Assembly: GCF_028737215.1 (NCBI RefSeq)
Contig: NZ_JAQZAM010000010.1
Location: 186,001-250,000 of the forward strand
Length of the DNA: 64,000 bases
From: Actinomycetospora chibensis
GTDB lineage: Bacteria > Actinomycetota > Actinomycetes > Mycobacteriales > Pseudonocardiaceae
Reading direction: 5' to 3'
This document shows, piece after piece, positions 34,910 through 44,225 of the stretch (its first letter is position 1; every line of letters starts with the position of its first letter). The position numbers and the translations under genes were made by a program. Under the pieces are notes generated by a model. That model did not search any database, was not told where the DNA came from, and saw nothing but the letters and a program-made list of their open reading frames with translations.

Positions 34910-35878
34910 ATGACGTCCGGTCCGGCTTCGCCCCCCGCCGACCCGCCCGCCACACACACTCCCGCGTCCCCCCAGGGGGACCTGTCCGACCACGTGCGCC
35001 ACATCGCGCCGCACGTGATGGTCTACCTGTTCGCCTTCGTGCCGTTCGTCGCCCTGATCGCCGCCGTGCCGCTGGCCTGGGGCTGGGGGCTGACGTGGGT
35101 GGACGTCGGGCTGACCGCGCTCTTCTACGTGCTGACCATGCTCGGCGTCACCGTCGGGTTCCACCGGTACTTCACCCACGGCGCGTTCCGCGCCAAGCGC
35201 GCCCTGCGGATCGCCCTCGGCGTGGCCGGGAGCATGGCGGTACAGGGGCCGATCCGGCACTGGGTCGCCGACCACCGCCGTCACCACCTCTTCGCCGACA
35301 AGGAGGGCGACCCGCACTCGCCCTGGGCGTTCGGCACCTCCCCGGTGGCCCTCGTGCGCGGCTTCTGGCACGCCCACATGGGCTGGATCTTCGACCGCTC
35401 GCTGACCAACCAGCAGCGGTTCACCCCGGACCTCCTCGCCGACCCCGACATGCGCGCGGTCAACCGCTGGTTCACCCCGCTCACGGTGATCAGCCTGCTC
35501 GCGCCGCCGCTGCTCGGCGGGCTCATCACCTGGTCGTGGTGGGGCGCGCTGACCGCGTTCTTCTGGGCGAGCCTCGTGCGCATCGGGCTCACCCACCACG
35601 TGGCGTGGTCCACGAACTCGATCTGTCACCTCGTCGGCGAGCGCCCCTGGCGGGCCCGGGACCGTTCGACGAACGTCTGGCTGCTCTCGATCCCGAGCAT
35701 GGGCGAGTCGTGGCACAACCTGCACCACGCCGACCCCACCTCGGCCCGCCACGGCGTCGGTCGCGGTCAGATCGACATCTCGGCGCGCCTGATCTGGATC
35801 TTCGAGAAGTTCGGCTGGGTCAGCCACGTCAAGTGGCCGACGCCCCGACGCCTCGACCGGCTGGCCGCGACCGCCTAG
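34910..35878 (+). CDS. Acyl-CoA delta-9 fatty acid desaturase
   Basis: A 322-residue membrane desaturase. The three di-iron histidine boxes are intact: HRYFTH (85-90), HRRHH (122-126) and HNLHH (269-273). There are about four to five membrane helices. It is like mycobacterial DesA3 and stearoyl-CoA desaturases, introducing a double bond into stearoyl- or palmitoyl-CoA using oxygen and an electron donor. The N-terminal 25 residues are Pro-rich. CGGGAG precedes the ATG. The Rieske protein upstream could be a donor, but this is only positional. Confidence 0.93.
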   Translation: MTSGPASPPADPPATHTPASPQGDLSDHVRHIAPHVMVYLFAFVPFVALIAAVPLAWGWGLTWVDVGLTALFYVLTMLGVTVGFHRYFTHGAFRAKRALRIALGVAGSMAVQGPIRHWVADHRRHHLFADKEGDPHSPWAFGTSPVALVRGFWHAHMGWIFDRSLTNQQRFTPDLLADPDMRAVNRWFTPLTVISLLAPPLLGGLITWSWWGALTAFFWASLVRIGLTHHVAWSTNSICHLVGERPWRARDRSTNVWLLSIPSMGESWHNLHHADPTSARHGVGRGQIDISARLIWIFEKFGWVSHVKWPTPRRLDRLAATA

Positions 35879-36741
35879 CAGGCGCGGCGGTAGCGGGCGT
35901 CGAGGACGCAGTACAGGCCGAACGCCGCGATTCCCAGCGAGATCAGCACGAGCGGGCTCACGCCCTGCCACCGGCTGACGAGCTCGCGCAACGCGGCGTC
36001 CAGGCCGCCGACCCGCGCGGGGTCGCCGTGCCACGCCGCGACCGCGAAGAGCACGCCGACGGCGCCGAAGGCGACGGCCCGGGCGACGTTGCCGACCGCG
36101 CCGAGCACCACGGCGGCCCGACGCGCCCCGGCCGGCATGTCGTCGACGAGATCGCCCATGAAGGTCCGGGCGACGCCGGTGTAGACCATCGTGCCCGCGA
36201 TCACCATGACGGTGACCGCGACCGCGCCCACCAGCAGGTTGCCGGCCGGCAGCGCCAGGAGCCACGTCACGAGCTTCTGGGGTCCCGCGCGGCCGTTCTG
36301 CTGGTCGCCCAGCACGCTGCGGGCGGCCGCGAGCGCGACGGCGAGCACCGCGACCGCCTTCGACGCGGCGCCCACCCGCTTGCGGAAGCGCTCGCCGCCC
36401 GAGACCCACCGGAACCCGGCGACGGTCGCGGCGATCTGCCAGGCGGCGAAGGCCACCAGCCCGGCGACGAACACCACGAGCAGCAGCACCCCGAGCGTGC
36501 CGACCGAGGCGACGGCGGCGACGGCGCCCTGCTGGTCGACCTCCGCGGGCGTCCGTCCCAGCGCCAGCCGCAGACCCAGGCCGGCGACGAGCAGGTGGAC
36601 CGCGCCGTACGCGACCAGGCCCGCGCGGCCGAGGAGCTCGACGAGGCGGCTCGGGGCGTCGCCGCCGCCGTGCAGCGTGCGGTCGACCGCCTCCTCGGCC
36701 GCGTCCTCGACGGCCTCCCCGGCCGTGTGCTCGGTGGTCAC
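35875..36741 (-). CDS. DUF1206 membrane protein
   Basis: A 288-residue protein with six predicted membrane helices in three repeats of about 80 residues, the DUF1206 pattern (LGRAGLVAYGAVHLLVAGL; AVAVTVMVIAGTMVYTGVARTF; GNVARAVAFGAVGVLFAVAA). The N-terminal 30 residues are acidic and cytoplasmic. Function is unknown in this family. The GTG at 36739-36741 is used; another in-frame GTG two codons upstream is possible. The stop overlaps the desaturase stop by four bases. Confidence 0.85.
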   Translation of the reverse strand: MTTEHTAGEAVEDAAEEAVDRTLHGGGDAPSRLVELLGRAGLVAYGAVHLLVAGLGLRLALGRTPAEVDQQGAVAAVASVGTLGVLLLVVFVAGLVAFAAWQIAATVAGFRWVSGGERFRKRVGAASKAVAVLAVALAAARSVLGDQQNGRAGPQKLVTWLLALPAGNLLVGAVAVTVMVIAGTMVYTGVARTFMGDLVDDMPAGARRAAVVLGAVGNVARAVAFGAVGVLFAVAAWHGDPARVGGLDAALRELVSRWQGVSPLVLISLGIAAFGLYCVLDARYRRAC

Positions 36742-36779
36742 TCCCACCGAGTCACCCGACGCGCGCGACGGCGAAACCC

Positions 36780-37100
36780 TCAGAAGTCGGGACCGGTCCC
36801 GGGCGGGACGCCCTCGGTGCCGGGAATCCGCTGGAGGTGCACCCGGCGGGCCAGGCGGATCGCCGGGCGGATCAGCAGCTCGACGCTGCCGACGACGAAG
36901 AACCAGGTGCCCGCGTAGGTGGTCTCCTCCGAGAAGAACAGGATGCTGCCGATGAGGAACCACAGCGCGATGAGGATGTCGTTGACGATCGACGCCACCT
37001 CGTAGCGCCGCCGGATGATCAGCTCCTCGCGGCCGATCGAGAAGATCAGCGGGGGCCTCTCGGTCGCGCCGTCCGCGGGCGGCGGCAGTGGTGCGGTCAT
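36780..37100 (-). CDS. YrhK-domain membrane protein
   Basis: A 106-residue protein. Residues 25-90 match the YrhK domain: FSIGREELIIRRRYEVASIVNDILIALWFLIGSILFF, then ETTYAGTWFFVVGSVELLIRP. Two membrane helices are predicted (about 42-60 and 68-82). The YrhK family is of unknown function. It lies just upstream of the DUF1206 gene with a 38-base gap and likely shares its transcript. Confidence 0.85.
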   Translation of the reverse strand: MTAPLPPPADGATERPPLIFSIGREELIIRRRYEVASIVNDILIALWFLIGSILFFSEETTYAGTWFFVVGSVELLIRPAIRLARRVHLQRIPGTEGVPPGTGPDF

Positions 37101-37132
37101 GGGGACAGCGTGCCGCGTCGGCGCGTCCGAGG

Positions 37133-38206
37133 TCAGCTCTGTACCCCGAGCGTGCGAACGTGGCGCTCGGCGGACTCGGCGTCCTCCCGGGCGCGGTCGG
37201 CCTCCCGGCGACGGGCGTCGCGCTTGCGGGCGGCGGCGTCGGCGGCGTCCCAGGCGCTCCGGCGGGTCTCCTCGGCGGCCTCGAGCCGGGCGCGCAGGTC
37301 GCTCACGGCAGCGTCGGCGTCCTCGGCCTCGCCCGTCGCCGTGTCGGCCTCCTCGGCGGCACGGCGGGCCAGCTCGGCGGCCTCGTCGGCGCGCTCGCGG
37401 CTCTCGCGGGCGGCCTGCTCCGCGCGCTCACGCTCCTCGCGCTCCCGGCGTTCGCGCTCCTCCCGCTGGCGCTGTTCCTGCTGGCGCTCCTCCTGCTCGG
37501 CGCGCGCCCGGTCCTCCCCGTCCCGGTCGATCGGCTCCTCGGGCCCGGGCGCCGTGGCGTCCCCGGTGCGCGGCGCGCGCGGGGGGCGGCGATCGGGGCG
37601 GCGCGTCGAGGGCCGCGACGGCCGCGCCGTGCGGGCGGAGCGGGCGCCCGAGGCGGGGCCGCCGAGCGCGGCGCTGATCCCACCGTCGCCGAGCCCCGGC
37701 CCCGCCTCCATCCCGCCCGCGAGCTGCCCGCCCGCCAGGGCCCGCGCGGCGGCGGGATCGGCGAGCGCGGCCCCGATCGTCTTCTCGAGCTCGCGCACGG
37801 CCGGGTCCCCGAGACGCACGGCCTCCTCGCGGGCGATGCGCCGGCCCCGCTCGACCAGTGCGTTGATCAGCCCATGGCGCTGGCGGGAGAGCTGGCGCAG
37901 CGCGTCGCCCTCGAGCTTCTCCTGGGCCTCGCGCAGCGATCCGCCCAGCTCCTCGAGGCCCTCGACCTCGTCGGGGTACTCGCGGGCCAGCCGGTTGGCC
38001 ACCCAGGCCGCCACCGACGGCTTGCGCAGCCCGCCGATCTCCGTGGCCAGCTCGCGGTCGCCCGCGGCGCGGACCTGCTTGACCAGCGCGTCGCGCACCC
38101 CGATGAACTCCTCGCGCCCCACGCCGTAGAGCAGGTCGGCGGCGTCCTCGAGAGAGGTGGGCAGCTCCTCGTCCGTCTCGTCGGTGGTCTCCGGACCCGG
38201 GGGCAT
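37133..38206 (-). CDS. Coiled-coil hypothetical protein
   Basis: A 357-residue protein with no recognised catalytic domain. Residues 20-180 are a compact helical domain with the conserved-looking phrases LLYGVGREEFIGVRDAL, GLRKPSVAAWVANRLAR and EEVEGLEELGGSL-like repeats. Residues 185-230 are a Pro/Arg-rich linker. Residues 235-357 are a highly charged Glu/Arg coiled coil (EERQQEQRQREERERRER). Proteins of this shape are common in actinobacteria, but the role is unknown. ATG 38204-38206. Confidence 0.75.
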   Translation of the reverse strand: MPPGPETTDETDEELPTSLEDAADLLYGVGREEFIGVRDALVKQVRAAGDRELATEIGGLRKPSVAAWVANRLAREYPDEVEGLEELGGSLREAQEKLEGDALRQLSRQRHGLINALVERGRRIAREEAVRLGDPAVRELEKTIGAALADPAAARALAGGQLAGGMEAGPGLGDGGISAALGGPASGARSARTARPSRPSTRRPDRRPPRAPRTGDATAPGPEEPIDRDGEDRARAEQEERQQEQRQREERERREREERERAEQAARESRERADEAAELARRAAEEADTATGEAEDADAAVSDLRARLEAAEETRRSAWDAADAAARKRDARRREADRAREDAESAERHVRTLGVQS

Positions 38207-38348
38207 GGGGCACACGGTGCCGTACCCCACCGACGGTCGGGAATGCCCCAGGCGGACGGGGACCTGGCCCCACTCCCCTCGAAGGTGTTTCTCCGTAGCG
38301 TCCGACGCGGTCCACCACCACAGTGGACACGGAGCGGGAGGTGCGGAC

Positions 38349-38564
38349 GTGCGTCGCTGGCTGGCACGACACCGGTGGACCGCGGGCGCGGCCGCCGAGG
38401 AGCCGCCTGCCGACGCCGGCGGTGAGCCCGCGGCGCCCGAGGCGACGGCCGACGTGCCCGACGACGACGTCCGCCCGCCGGTCCGACGCCGCCAGGCCCC
38501 CGAGACGCACCTGCCCCGCGAGCAGCGCCTGCCCCGCCCGCCGCGCCGCGCCCGAGGTTCATGA
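38349..38564 (+). CDS. Small Pro/Arg-rich hypothetical protein
   Basis: A possible 71-residue protein starting GTG at 38349, with CGGGAGG about ten bases upstream. It has a basic N-terminus (RRWLARHRW), a central acidic Ala/Glu/Pro stretch and an Arg/Pro-rich end. Composition suggests disorder; no domain is recognised. It could be a real small protein or open frame by chance in GC-rich DNA. It is divergent from the coiled-coil gene. Confidence 0.35.
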   Translation: MRRWLARHRWTAGAAAEEPPADAGGEPAAPEATADVPDDDVRPPVRRRQAPETHLPREQRLPRPPRRARGS

Positions 38565-38608
38565 TCGACGCGGATTTCCCTGCGGTGAGGGGAGCACGCC
38601 GATAGGGG

Positions 38609-38631
38609 CAGCGTGGACGCAGGGCTGGCAC
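38609..38631. repeat. Short interspersed repeat, family D copy 2
   Basis: This 23-base stretch, CAGCGTGGACGCAGGGCTGGC plus AC, is identical to 846-868. It lies in the 76-base gap between the small gene ending at 38564 and the stop of the Rieske-FAD gene at 38641. Surrounding bases differ from copy 1, so the shared unit appears short. Confidence 0.65.
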
Positions 38632-38640
38632 CCGGTGCGG

Positions 38641-40194
38641 TCAGGTCGCGCGCGGCATCACGACGCGGGCGAGGCCGGGCGCGTCGGCCATGGGGGCGGT
38701 GACGGGGCCCTCGAGGATGCTGCCGTCGGGGGCGAAGCGGGAGCCGTGCAGCGGGCAGTCCCAGCTCTGCGCGGCGTCGTTCCACGCCACGATGCCGCCG
38801 AGGTGGGGGCACACGGCGCCGAGCTCGTGCTCCACCCCCGCGACGCGGCAGCGGGCGACCTTGCCGCGGGTGGTGGTCTCGATGCGCCCCTCCCCCTCGG
38901 CCAGCGGGGTGTCCGACGGCAGGTGCGGGCGAGCCCAGCCGGTGGCCATGTAGCGCCCCACCTGCCCGTTCGCCTTCGCCAGGGCGGGCAGGGCAGACGC
39001 GACCGGTGCGCGGTCGGCCCGCAACGCTCCGGACCAGGGGTTGGCGCGCCCCACGACGTGGTCGCGCAGCGCCAGACCGGCCGCGGTGCCGCCGGTCATG
39101 CCCCACTTCGCGAACCCCGTCGCGACCAGGACCCGTGACTGCCACGGCATCGGACCCACGAACGGCAGGCCGTCCTCGGGCAGGTAGTCCTGGGCCGACC
39201 AGCGGTGGGTGATCTCCCGGACCGGGAACCGTTGCGTGGCCCAGTCGGCGAGCTCCCGCTCGTGCGAGGACGTCGGCGTGCTCGCGCCGACCCGGTGGCC
39301 GAAGCCGCCGGTGAGCAGCCGCTCCTCCCCCTCGATCACCGCGGTGCGCAGCGACACCCCCGGCTCGTCGGCCGACAGGTACATCGCCGGGGGCAGCGGC
39401 CCGTCGACGCGCACGGCCTGGGCGTAGGACCGGCTGGGCTCGACGCGGGCGAAGTAGAGGCCGCGGTCGAGGATCGGGACGCCGGTGGCGAGGACGACAC
39501 GCTCGGCGCGGACGTCACCGTGCTCGGTGCGCAACCGCGGCGCGCCGAGGAGCGAGACGCTGCGGACCCGCGTGTGCTCGTACACGAGATGGCCGCTCTC
39601 GTGCAGCTCCTGGGCGAGGTCGGCGAGGTAGGGCATCGGGTCGAACTGCGCCTGATCGGCGAGCGTCACGGCCTCCGAGACCTCGAAGGGCAGGCCGACC
39701 TCGGTGCCGAGCTGCGCGGGGAAGCCGGCGCGGCGCAGCACCGCGGCCTCGCGCCGGACCGTCTCCGCGGCGGCGGACGAGCGCCCGGAGGTCGCGAACG
39801 TCACGGCGGCGCGGCGCTCGAGGTCGCAGTCCGCGCGCCGGGCGCGGTCGAGCAGCCAGTCGAAGCCCGCCCGGTGCGCCGCGAGATAGGCGTCGACGGT
39901 CTCCGGGGAGTGCCGGTGGTCGAGCGTCGCGGCGCGCGTGCCCTGCAGCACCGAGATCTTTGCGGTGGTGTTGCCGGACGCGACCGCGCCGATCCGGCGG
40001 GCCTCCAGCACCGCGACCTGCAGCCCCTCGCGGGCGAGCAGGACCGCCGTGGTCAGGCCCGTGATCCCGGCGCCCACGACCGCCACGTCGACCCGGCGGT
40101 CGCCGCGCAGGACCGGGTAGGTGTCGGGCTCCTCGGCGTGCTCCGGGTCGTGCCACGCGGAGAGCTCGCGGGTGGGCAGGGGCGTGGTGGCCAT
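38641..40194 (-). CDS. FAD oxidoreductase (DAO type) fused to a Rieske domain
   Basis: A 517-residue fusion. The N-terminal FAD site GAGITGLTTA is near residue 43, followed by GNTTAKISVLQGT and the DAO-type fold through VLATGFAKWGMTGGTAAGL. Residues 420-510 are a Rieske [2Fe-2S] domain with CPHLGG and CPLHGSRF. Proteins of this form occur in many bacteria near stress genes; substrate unknown. The ATG lies 30 bases from the sigma factor stop on the same strand, so both may be one stress-regulated transcript. Confidence 0.9.
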   Translation of the reverse strand: MATTPLPTRELSAWHDPEHAEEPDTYPVLRGDRRVDVAVVGAGITGLTTAVLLAREGLQVAVLEARRIGAVASGNTTAKISVLQGTRAATLDHRHSPETVDAYLAAHRAGFDWLLDRARRADCDLERRAAVTFATSGRSSAAAETVRREAAVLRRAGFPAQLGTEVGLPFEVSEAVTLADQAQFDPMPYLADLAQELHESGHLVYEHTRVRSVSLLGAPRLRTEHGDVRAERVVLATGVPILDRGLYFARVEPSRSYAQAVRVDGPLPPAMYLSADEPGVSLRTAVIEGEERLLTGGFGHRVGASTPTSSHERELADWATQRFPVREITHRWSAQDYLPEDGLPFVGPMPWQSRVLVATGFAKWGMTGGTAAGLALRDHVVGRANPWSGALRADRAPVASALPALAKANGQVGRYMATGWARPHLPSDTPLAEGEGRIETTTRGKVARCRVAGVEHELGAVCPHLGGIVAWNDAAQSWDCPLHGSRFAPDGSILEGPVTAPMADAPGLARVVMPRAT

Positions 40195-40223
40195 GGGACG
40201 GAGGTGTCCGGCCGCCCGGGACG

Positions 40224-41015
40224 TCAAACGGCGACCAGCTGCTCCGCGGTGGTCTCGCGCTCGATCTGGTCGCGCAGCGCGGCGAGGGTGCGGGAGAGCA
40301 GCCGGGAGACGTGCATCTGCGAGATGCACAGCACCGCGGCGATCTCGGCCTGCGTCTTCTCGTGCACGAACCGCAGGGCGAGCATCGTGCGCTCGCGCTC
40401 GGGTAGGTCGCGGACCAGGGACCCGACCAGCGCCCGGATCTCCACGCGGTCGAGCTCACCGTCGACGACCCCGAGGATGTCGACGAGGGCCGAGTCGTCA
40501 CCGGAGCCGAGGGACTCGTCGAGCGACGCCGGCTGGTACGAGCCGTGCGCGGAGATCGCCTCGGCGACCTCGTCCCGGGTCATGTTGAGGTGCTCGGCCA
40601 GCTCCACGGCCGTCGGGGCCCGTCCCAGACGCTGCGACATCGACGCGGTCGCCGAGCCCACGGCGACATAGCGGTCCTTGACGCTGCGCGGCGTGCGCAC
40701 CGACCAGGCCGAGTCGCGGAAGTGCCGCCGGACCTCACCCATGATCGTCGGGACGGCGTAGGAGAGGAAGTCGCGCTCGCGGCCCGGGTCGAAGCGCTCG
40801 ATGGCGTGCAGGAGGCCCAGCGAGGCGACCTGCTCGAGGTCGTCGGTGGGCTCACCGCGCCGGGCGAAACGCCGGGCGATGTTGCGCGCCACCGGCAGGA
40901 ACCCGTGGACCAGCTTCTCGCGCACCCGCTCGCGGCGCGGGTCGTCCTCGGGCAGGTCCGCGTACTCGGAGAGCAGCGGGACGTACTCGTCGTAGTCGGT
41001 CGTCCGTCCAGCCAT
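40224..41015 (-). CDS. SigB/SigF-group RNA polymerase sigma factor
   Basis: A 263-residue group 3 sigma factor. Region 2 runs from about 33 to 105 (PVARNIARRFARRGEPTDDLEQVASLGLLHAIERFDP, FLSYAVPTIMGEVRRHFRD). Region 3 includes PRSVKDRY and HLNMTRDEVAEAI. Region 4 has ERTMLALRFVHEKTQAEIAAVL and a MHVSRLLSRTLAALR recognition helix. Such factors control stress or development and are normally held by an anti-sigma factor, but no RsbW/RsbV gene is beside it here. Start ATG preceded by GAGGGGTG. Confidence 0.93.
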   Translation of the reverse strand: MAGRTTDYDEYVPLLSEYADLPEDDPRRERVREKLVHGFLPVARNIARRFARRGEPTDDLEQVASLGLLHAIERFDPGRERDFLSYAVPTIMGEVRRHFRDSAWSVRTPRSVKDRYVAVGSATASMSQRLGRAPTAVELAEHLNMTRDEVAEAISAHGSYQPASLDESLGSGDDSALVDILGVVDGELDRVEIRALVGSLVRDLPERERTMLALRFVHEKTQAEIAAVLCISQMHVSRLLSRTLAALRDQIERETTAEQLVAV

Positions 41016-41357
41016 GTGGTCACCCCTCGACGGGGCCCCGGCGTGCTGATCGGCAGATCAGTCAGACGGGGCGCTCGTGGCACGTGAGCTGACCCGGCTG
41101 TCTGTCTGAACCGGAGAATGCCTTCGTGAGGTGTCAGTGCCCCGTAGTCCACGAGGTCACACATCGGCCTGGGCACGTCCGCGCGTCCGAGGGGGCCGGC
41201 CGATCCGCGGGGAGGTCGGCAGGGGCTCTCCGGTTCGATCTCCCCGGGTGCGGTCGGTGCTCCCGCTCCGGTGGCACTGCCGAGAGATCGACATGGCGAG
41301 CTGCGGGCGGGAACCGGTCGCGCCGCGGCGGCGTCGCACCGGGTGTGCGAGGCCCGC
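41016..41357. other. Intergenic region upstream of the sigma factor, 342 bases
   Basis: No convincing gene was found. The part nearest the sigma factor start holds a perfect inverted repeat CTGATC-GGCA-GATCAG (41046-41061). Read on the minus strand it also has a GGTTCAGACAGACAG tract followed by CCGGGTCA, which only loosely resembles SigF-type promoters. The remainder, up to the hydrolase stop at 41358, shows no clear structure. It probably carries the sigma factor promoter. Confidence 0.5.
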
Positions 41358-42380
41358 TCAGGCGTGCCGCAGCCGGTCCACCAGATCGAGCAGTGCGGCG
41401 TCGACCACGTCGTGGTGCGTCCAGTTCACCGCGTGCCCGGCGCCGTCGACCAGCACCAGGCGGGCCCGTGGTCCGAGGGCCTCGGCGATGCGCCGGCCGT
41501 GGGTGGCCGGGGTGAGTCGGTCGTCGGTGGCGGTCACCACGGTGGTCGGCACCGACGCCAGGACCGGCAGCGAGCCGGTCTCGTCGTGGGCCAGCAGCGA
41601 CGACGAGAACGCCGAGCTCACCGTCAGCGGCAGGCTCTCGGTGGCCGCCTGAAGCCGACGCACGTCGTCGTCGGAGGCGTCGGCGGTGAACGCCATGCGG
41701 CGCACCAGCCAGCGGCCGAGGGCGGAGTCGCGCCACGGCAGCTGGTCGGCGACCGGCGCGGCCAGCCGGGCCCCCTGGAGCACCGCGGGCAGCACCCCGG
41801 CGCGGCGGGCGACCGCGTGCAGGGCGCCGAGCGGCCCGTCGGAGATGAGGTCGCCGGCGGACGTCGCGACGAGCAAGACCCCGGCGACGCGGGTGCCGAA
41901 CCACTCCGGGTGCTGGCGGGCGAGCGCGAGCACGCTCATGCCGCCCATGGAGTGCCCGCCGAGCACCACCCGCCCGCACGGGGCGACGGCGTCGACGACG
42001 GCGGCGAGGTCGCGTCCCAGCTGGTCGATGGTCGCGTTCGCGGGATCGCCCCACCCGGAGCGTCCGTGGCCGCGCTGGTCCCAGGTCACGACCCGCGCGC
42101 GATGGGTCAGGGCCTCGATCTGGGGCGACCACTCGTCGGAGTCGACGGTGAAGCCGTGACTGAGCACCACCACCGGGCCGTGGTGGCCGTGGATCTCGAC
42201 GTGCAGTCCGACGCCGTCGGTGGTGCGCACGCCGTGGACCGGGCGCGGCGGACGGGTGGTGGGGAGCGCTGAAGGGCCGGAGGAGGGGGACGGTGCTGTC
42301 CGGGCCGGGGCGATCTCCGTGACCCCTCCCCCGGGGTCGACGGCCACCGCGCCGGCCCGCTCGGAGGGCAGGACGGCCAT
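41358..42380 (-). CDS. Alpha/beta hydrolase
   Basis: A 340-residue hydrolase. The nucleophile Ser144 is in GGHSMGG. Before it are VVLSHGFTVDSDEWSPQ (oxyanion HG) and TWDQRGHGRSG. The acid is probably in TATDDRLTP and the histidine in DGAGHAVNW, completing the triad. The first 45 residues are a Pro/Ser-rich tail. The ATG at 42378-42380 is chosen over a distal start because CTGGGGA lies upstream. The family includes esterases, epoxide hydrolases and haloperoxidase-like enzymes, so the substrate cannot be named. Confidence 0.86.
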   Translation of the reverse strand: MAVLPSERAGAVAVDPGGGVTEIAPARTAPSPSSGPSALPTTRPPRPVHGVRTTDGVGLHVEIHGHHGPVVVLSHGFTVDSDEWSPQIEALTHRARVVTWDQRGHGRSGWGDPANATIDQLGRDLAAVVDAVAPCGRVVLGGHSMGGMSVLALARQHPEWFGTRVAGVLLVATSAGDLISDGPLGALHAVARRAGVLPAVLQGARLAAPVADQLPWRDSALGRWLVRRMAFTADASDDDVRRLQAATESLPLTVSSAFSSSLLAHDETGSLPVLASVPTTVVTATDDRLTPATHGRRIAEALGPRARLVLVDGAGHAVNWTHHDVVDAALLDLVDRLRHA

Positions 42381-42533
42381 GTCCCCAGGATCAGCAGCGC
42401 ACCCCGGTCCCGCACGCCCCGGGAGCGGTGACGTCGACCAGCAGCACCCGGGGACCGACGGACGGTGTGACGCGGTCGGCAGCACCGATCGCGTCTCACC
42501 CCCTCGGAGCAGGGACGGTGCCGCTCGACCCGC

Positions 42534-44225
42534 TCAGTGGCGCGGCTCGACCGCCAGCGTCACGGCCGTGGGGTGGGCGGCGTCGTGCAGCACCTCGCGG
42601 GGCTGGCGCACGAGCGTCGTGGCCTCGCCGAGCGGGTCGCCCGTCCCGGGGTGGCGGGAGAACCGGGGGTGGGCGCCGCCCGAGACCTGCACACGCAGGC
42701 GGTGCCCGGCGGCGAACCGGTGGCCGGTGTCCCACAGCTCCACGGCCACCTGGCGGCTGCCGTCGGCGCCGGTCGCCGGGTCGCCGGGGGCGAGGCGGAC
42801 GAGGCCGTCGGTGACGTTCACCGAGCGCCCGCGGGGGTCGACGTCGCACACCCGGACGAACACGTCGAGGTGCTCGACCTCGGCGCGCAGGAACACCGTC
42901 GCCGACACCGGCCCGAGGGCGACGACGTCCTCGCCGAGCGGGTCGGAGCTGAACACGGCGACGTCGGTGCGGGCCTCGAGCGCGGTCTGGTCGCGGGGCC
43001 CCGACCTCCCGGTGAGGATCGGGCCGCCGACCGCGGGCGTGGGGACGGCCGGGTCGTAGTCGATGCGGGTGCCGGGCCAGTGCACGGCGCCCGCGGTGCG
43101 GTCGGGCGGCGGCTGCACCGACAGCGAGTGGTCGGCGCGCAGGAACCAGGTCCGGTGGACCGCGTCGGGCGGCGGCCAGTCGACGAGACGCCGGACGCCC
43201 CCGTCGCCGGAGAGCGTCACCGAGACCGGGGCGTCCTCGGTGGTGGCCGCGGCGACCCCGCCGCTGCCGTGGGTGCCGTCGAAGACGCGCTCGAACGCGG
43301 CCAGCGACTCGCGCAGGCCGGCGGCGATGCCGGGTGCCGAGGTGTGCACCCAGGGGCCGAGGACGAGGCGCGGGCGGGCGCCCGCGGCCCGCAGCGCGGC
43401 GTGGTCGGCGAGCTGCCAGGGCAGGAAGATGTCCTGGAAGCCGCCGGTCATCGTCACGTCGACGTCGGCGCGGGCCACCTCGGCGAGGCCGGCGGTGTAG
43501 CCGCGGCGGGCCCAGTACGCCGAGCCGGGGTCGGACTCGCGCAGCCAGTCCTGGAAGAAGTCGACCTGGGCGCCGGTGGCGCGCCGGTCGGCCTCGCGCA
43601 GCGGCAGCACGTCGAGGGCGTCGACGAGGGTCTTCCGCCCGCGCAGCAACCGGGTGGACCGCGCGAACGGCCCGGCCGCCATCGACCGCATCATCGCACT
43701 CCAGGACAGCGCGTTGTCCAGGGAGAACGATCCGCCGGCGTAGGTCTGGTCCCGGAACGACGACGCGGTGACCAGCGTGCCCATCGCACGCAGGGACCGC
43801 CCGGCGGCGGGTGCGAGCGCCCACTGGGTGAGCCCGAGATAGCTGGGGCCGAGGGTGGCCAGCCGTCCGTCGCACCACGGCTGGTCGAGCACCCAGCGGA
43901 CCGTCTCGCCGCCGTCGGAGGACTCGTCGAACGGCGAGAGCACGCCGTCGGAGTCCGCGGTGCCGCGCACCGACTGCACGACCACCTGCAGGCCGCGCTC
44001 GGCGACGAGGCGCCCGAAGACGACGCCGATCCACCCGGCCCGGCCGTAGGGGCTGCGCACCAGCACCACGGGTCCGCGGGAGACGCCGGCCGGGCGGTGG
44101 TGGTCGTGGCGCAGGACGGCGCCGTCGGTCATCGGGACCGCGACGTCGCGATCCACCGTGACCCGGGAGGTGCGGGGCGCGGGCAGGCGCATGGCCCGGC
44201 GCAGGACGGCGGTCGCGAGGCTCAC
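42534..44225 (-). CDS. CocE/NonD-type X-Pro dipeptidyl-peptidase family hydrolase
   Basis: A 563-residue serine hydrolase. Nucleophile Ser128 is in LGPSYLG. Upstream markers are VLVRSPYGR and VVQSVRGTADSDG, and downstream are MTGGFQDIF and VLGPWVHTSA, which likely holds the triad histidine. The C-terminal jelly-roll domain runs from about 400 to 555 (FSSDPLGEDVVALGPVSATVFL, DGLVRLAPG). CocE relatives hydrolyse esters, amides or peptides, and some act on acylated antibiotics. GTG start at 44223-44225. No signal peptide. Confidence 0.9.
   Translation of the reverse strand: MSLATAVLRRAMRLPAPRTSRVTVDRDVAVPMTDGAVLRHDHHRPAGVSRGPVVLVRSPYGRAGWIGVVFGRLVAERGLQVVVQSVRGTADSDGVLSPFDESSDGGETVRWVLDQPWCDGRLATLGPSYLGLTQWALAPAAGRSLRAMGTLVTASSFRDQTYAGGSFSLDNALSWSAMMRSMAAGPFARSTRLLRGRKTLVDALDVLPLREADRRATGAQVDFFQDWLRESDPGSAYWARRGYTAGLAEVARADVDVTMTGGFQDIFLPWQLADHAALRAAGARPRLVLGPWVHTSAPGIAAGLRESLAAFERVFDGTHGSGGVAAATTEDAPVSVTLSGDGGVRRLVDWPPPDAVHRTWFLRADHSLSVQPPPDRTAGAVHWPGTRIDYDPAVPTPAVGGPILTGRSGPRDQTALEARTDVAVFSSDPLGEDVVALGPVSATVFLRAEVEHLDVFVRVCDVDPRGRSVNVTDGLVRLAPGDPATGADGSRQVAVELWDTGHRFAAGHRLRVQVSGGAHPRFSRHPGTGDPLGEATTLVRQPREVLHDAAHPTAVTLAVEPRH

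Noticed and set aside
41016-41357. SigF-type autoregulatory promoter before the sigma factor gene
   Set aside because: The GGTTC and GGGTC elements are present but their spacing is shorter than the known SigF consensus, so the match is too weak to call.
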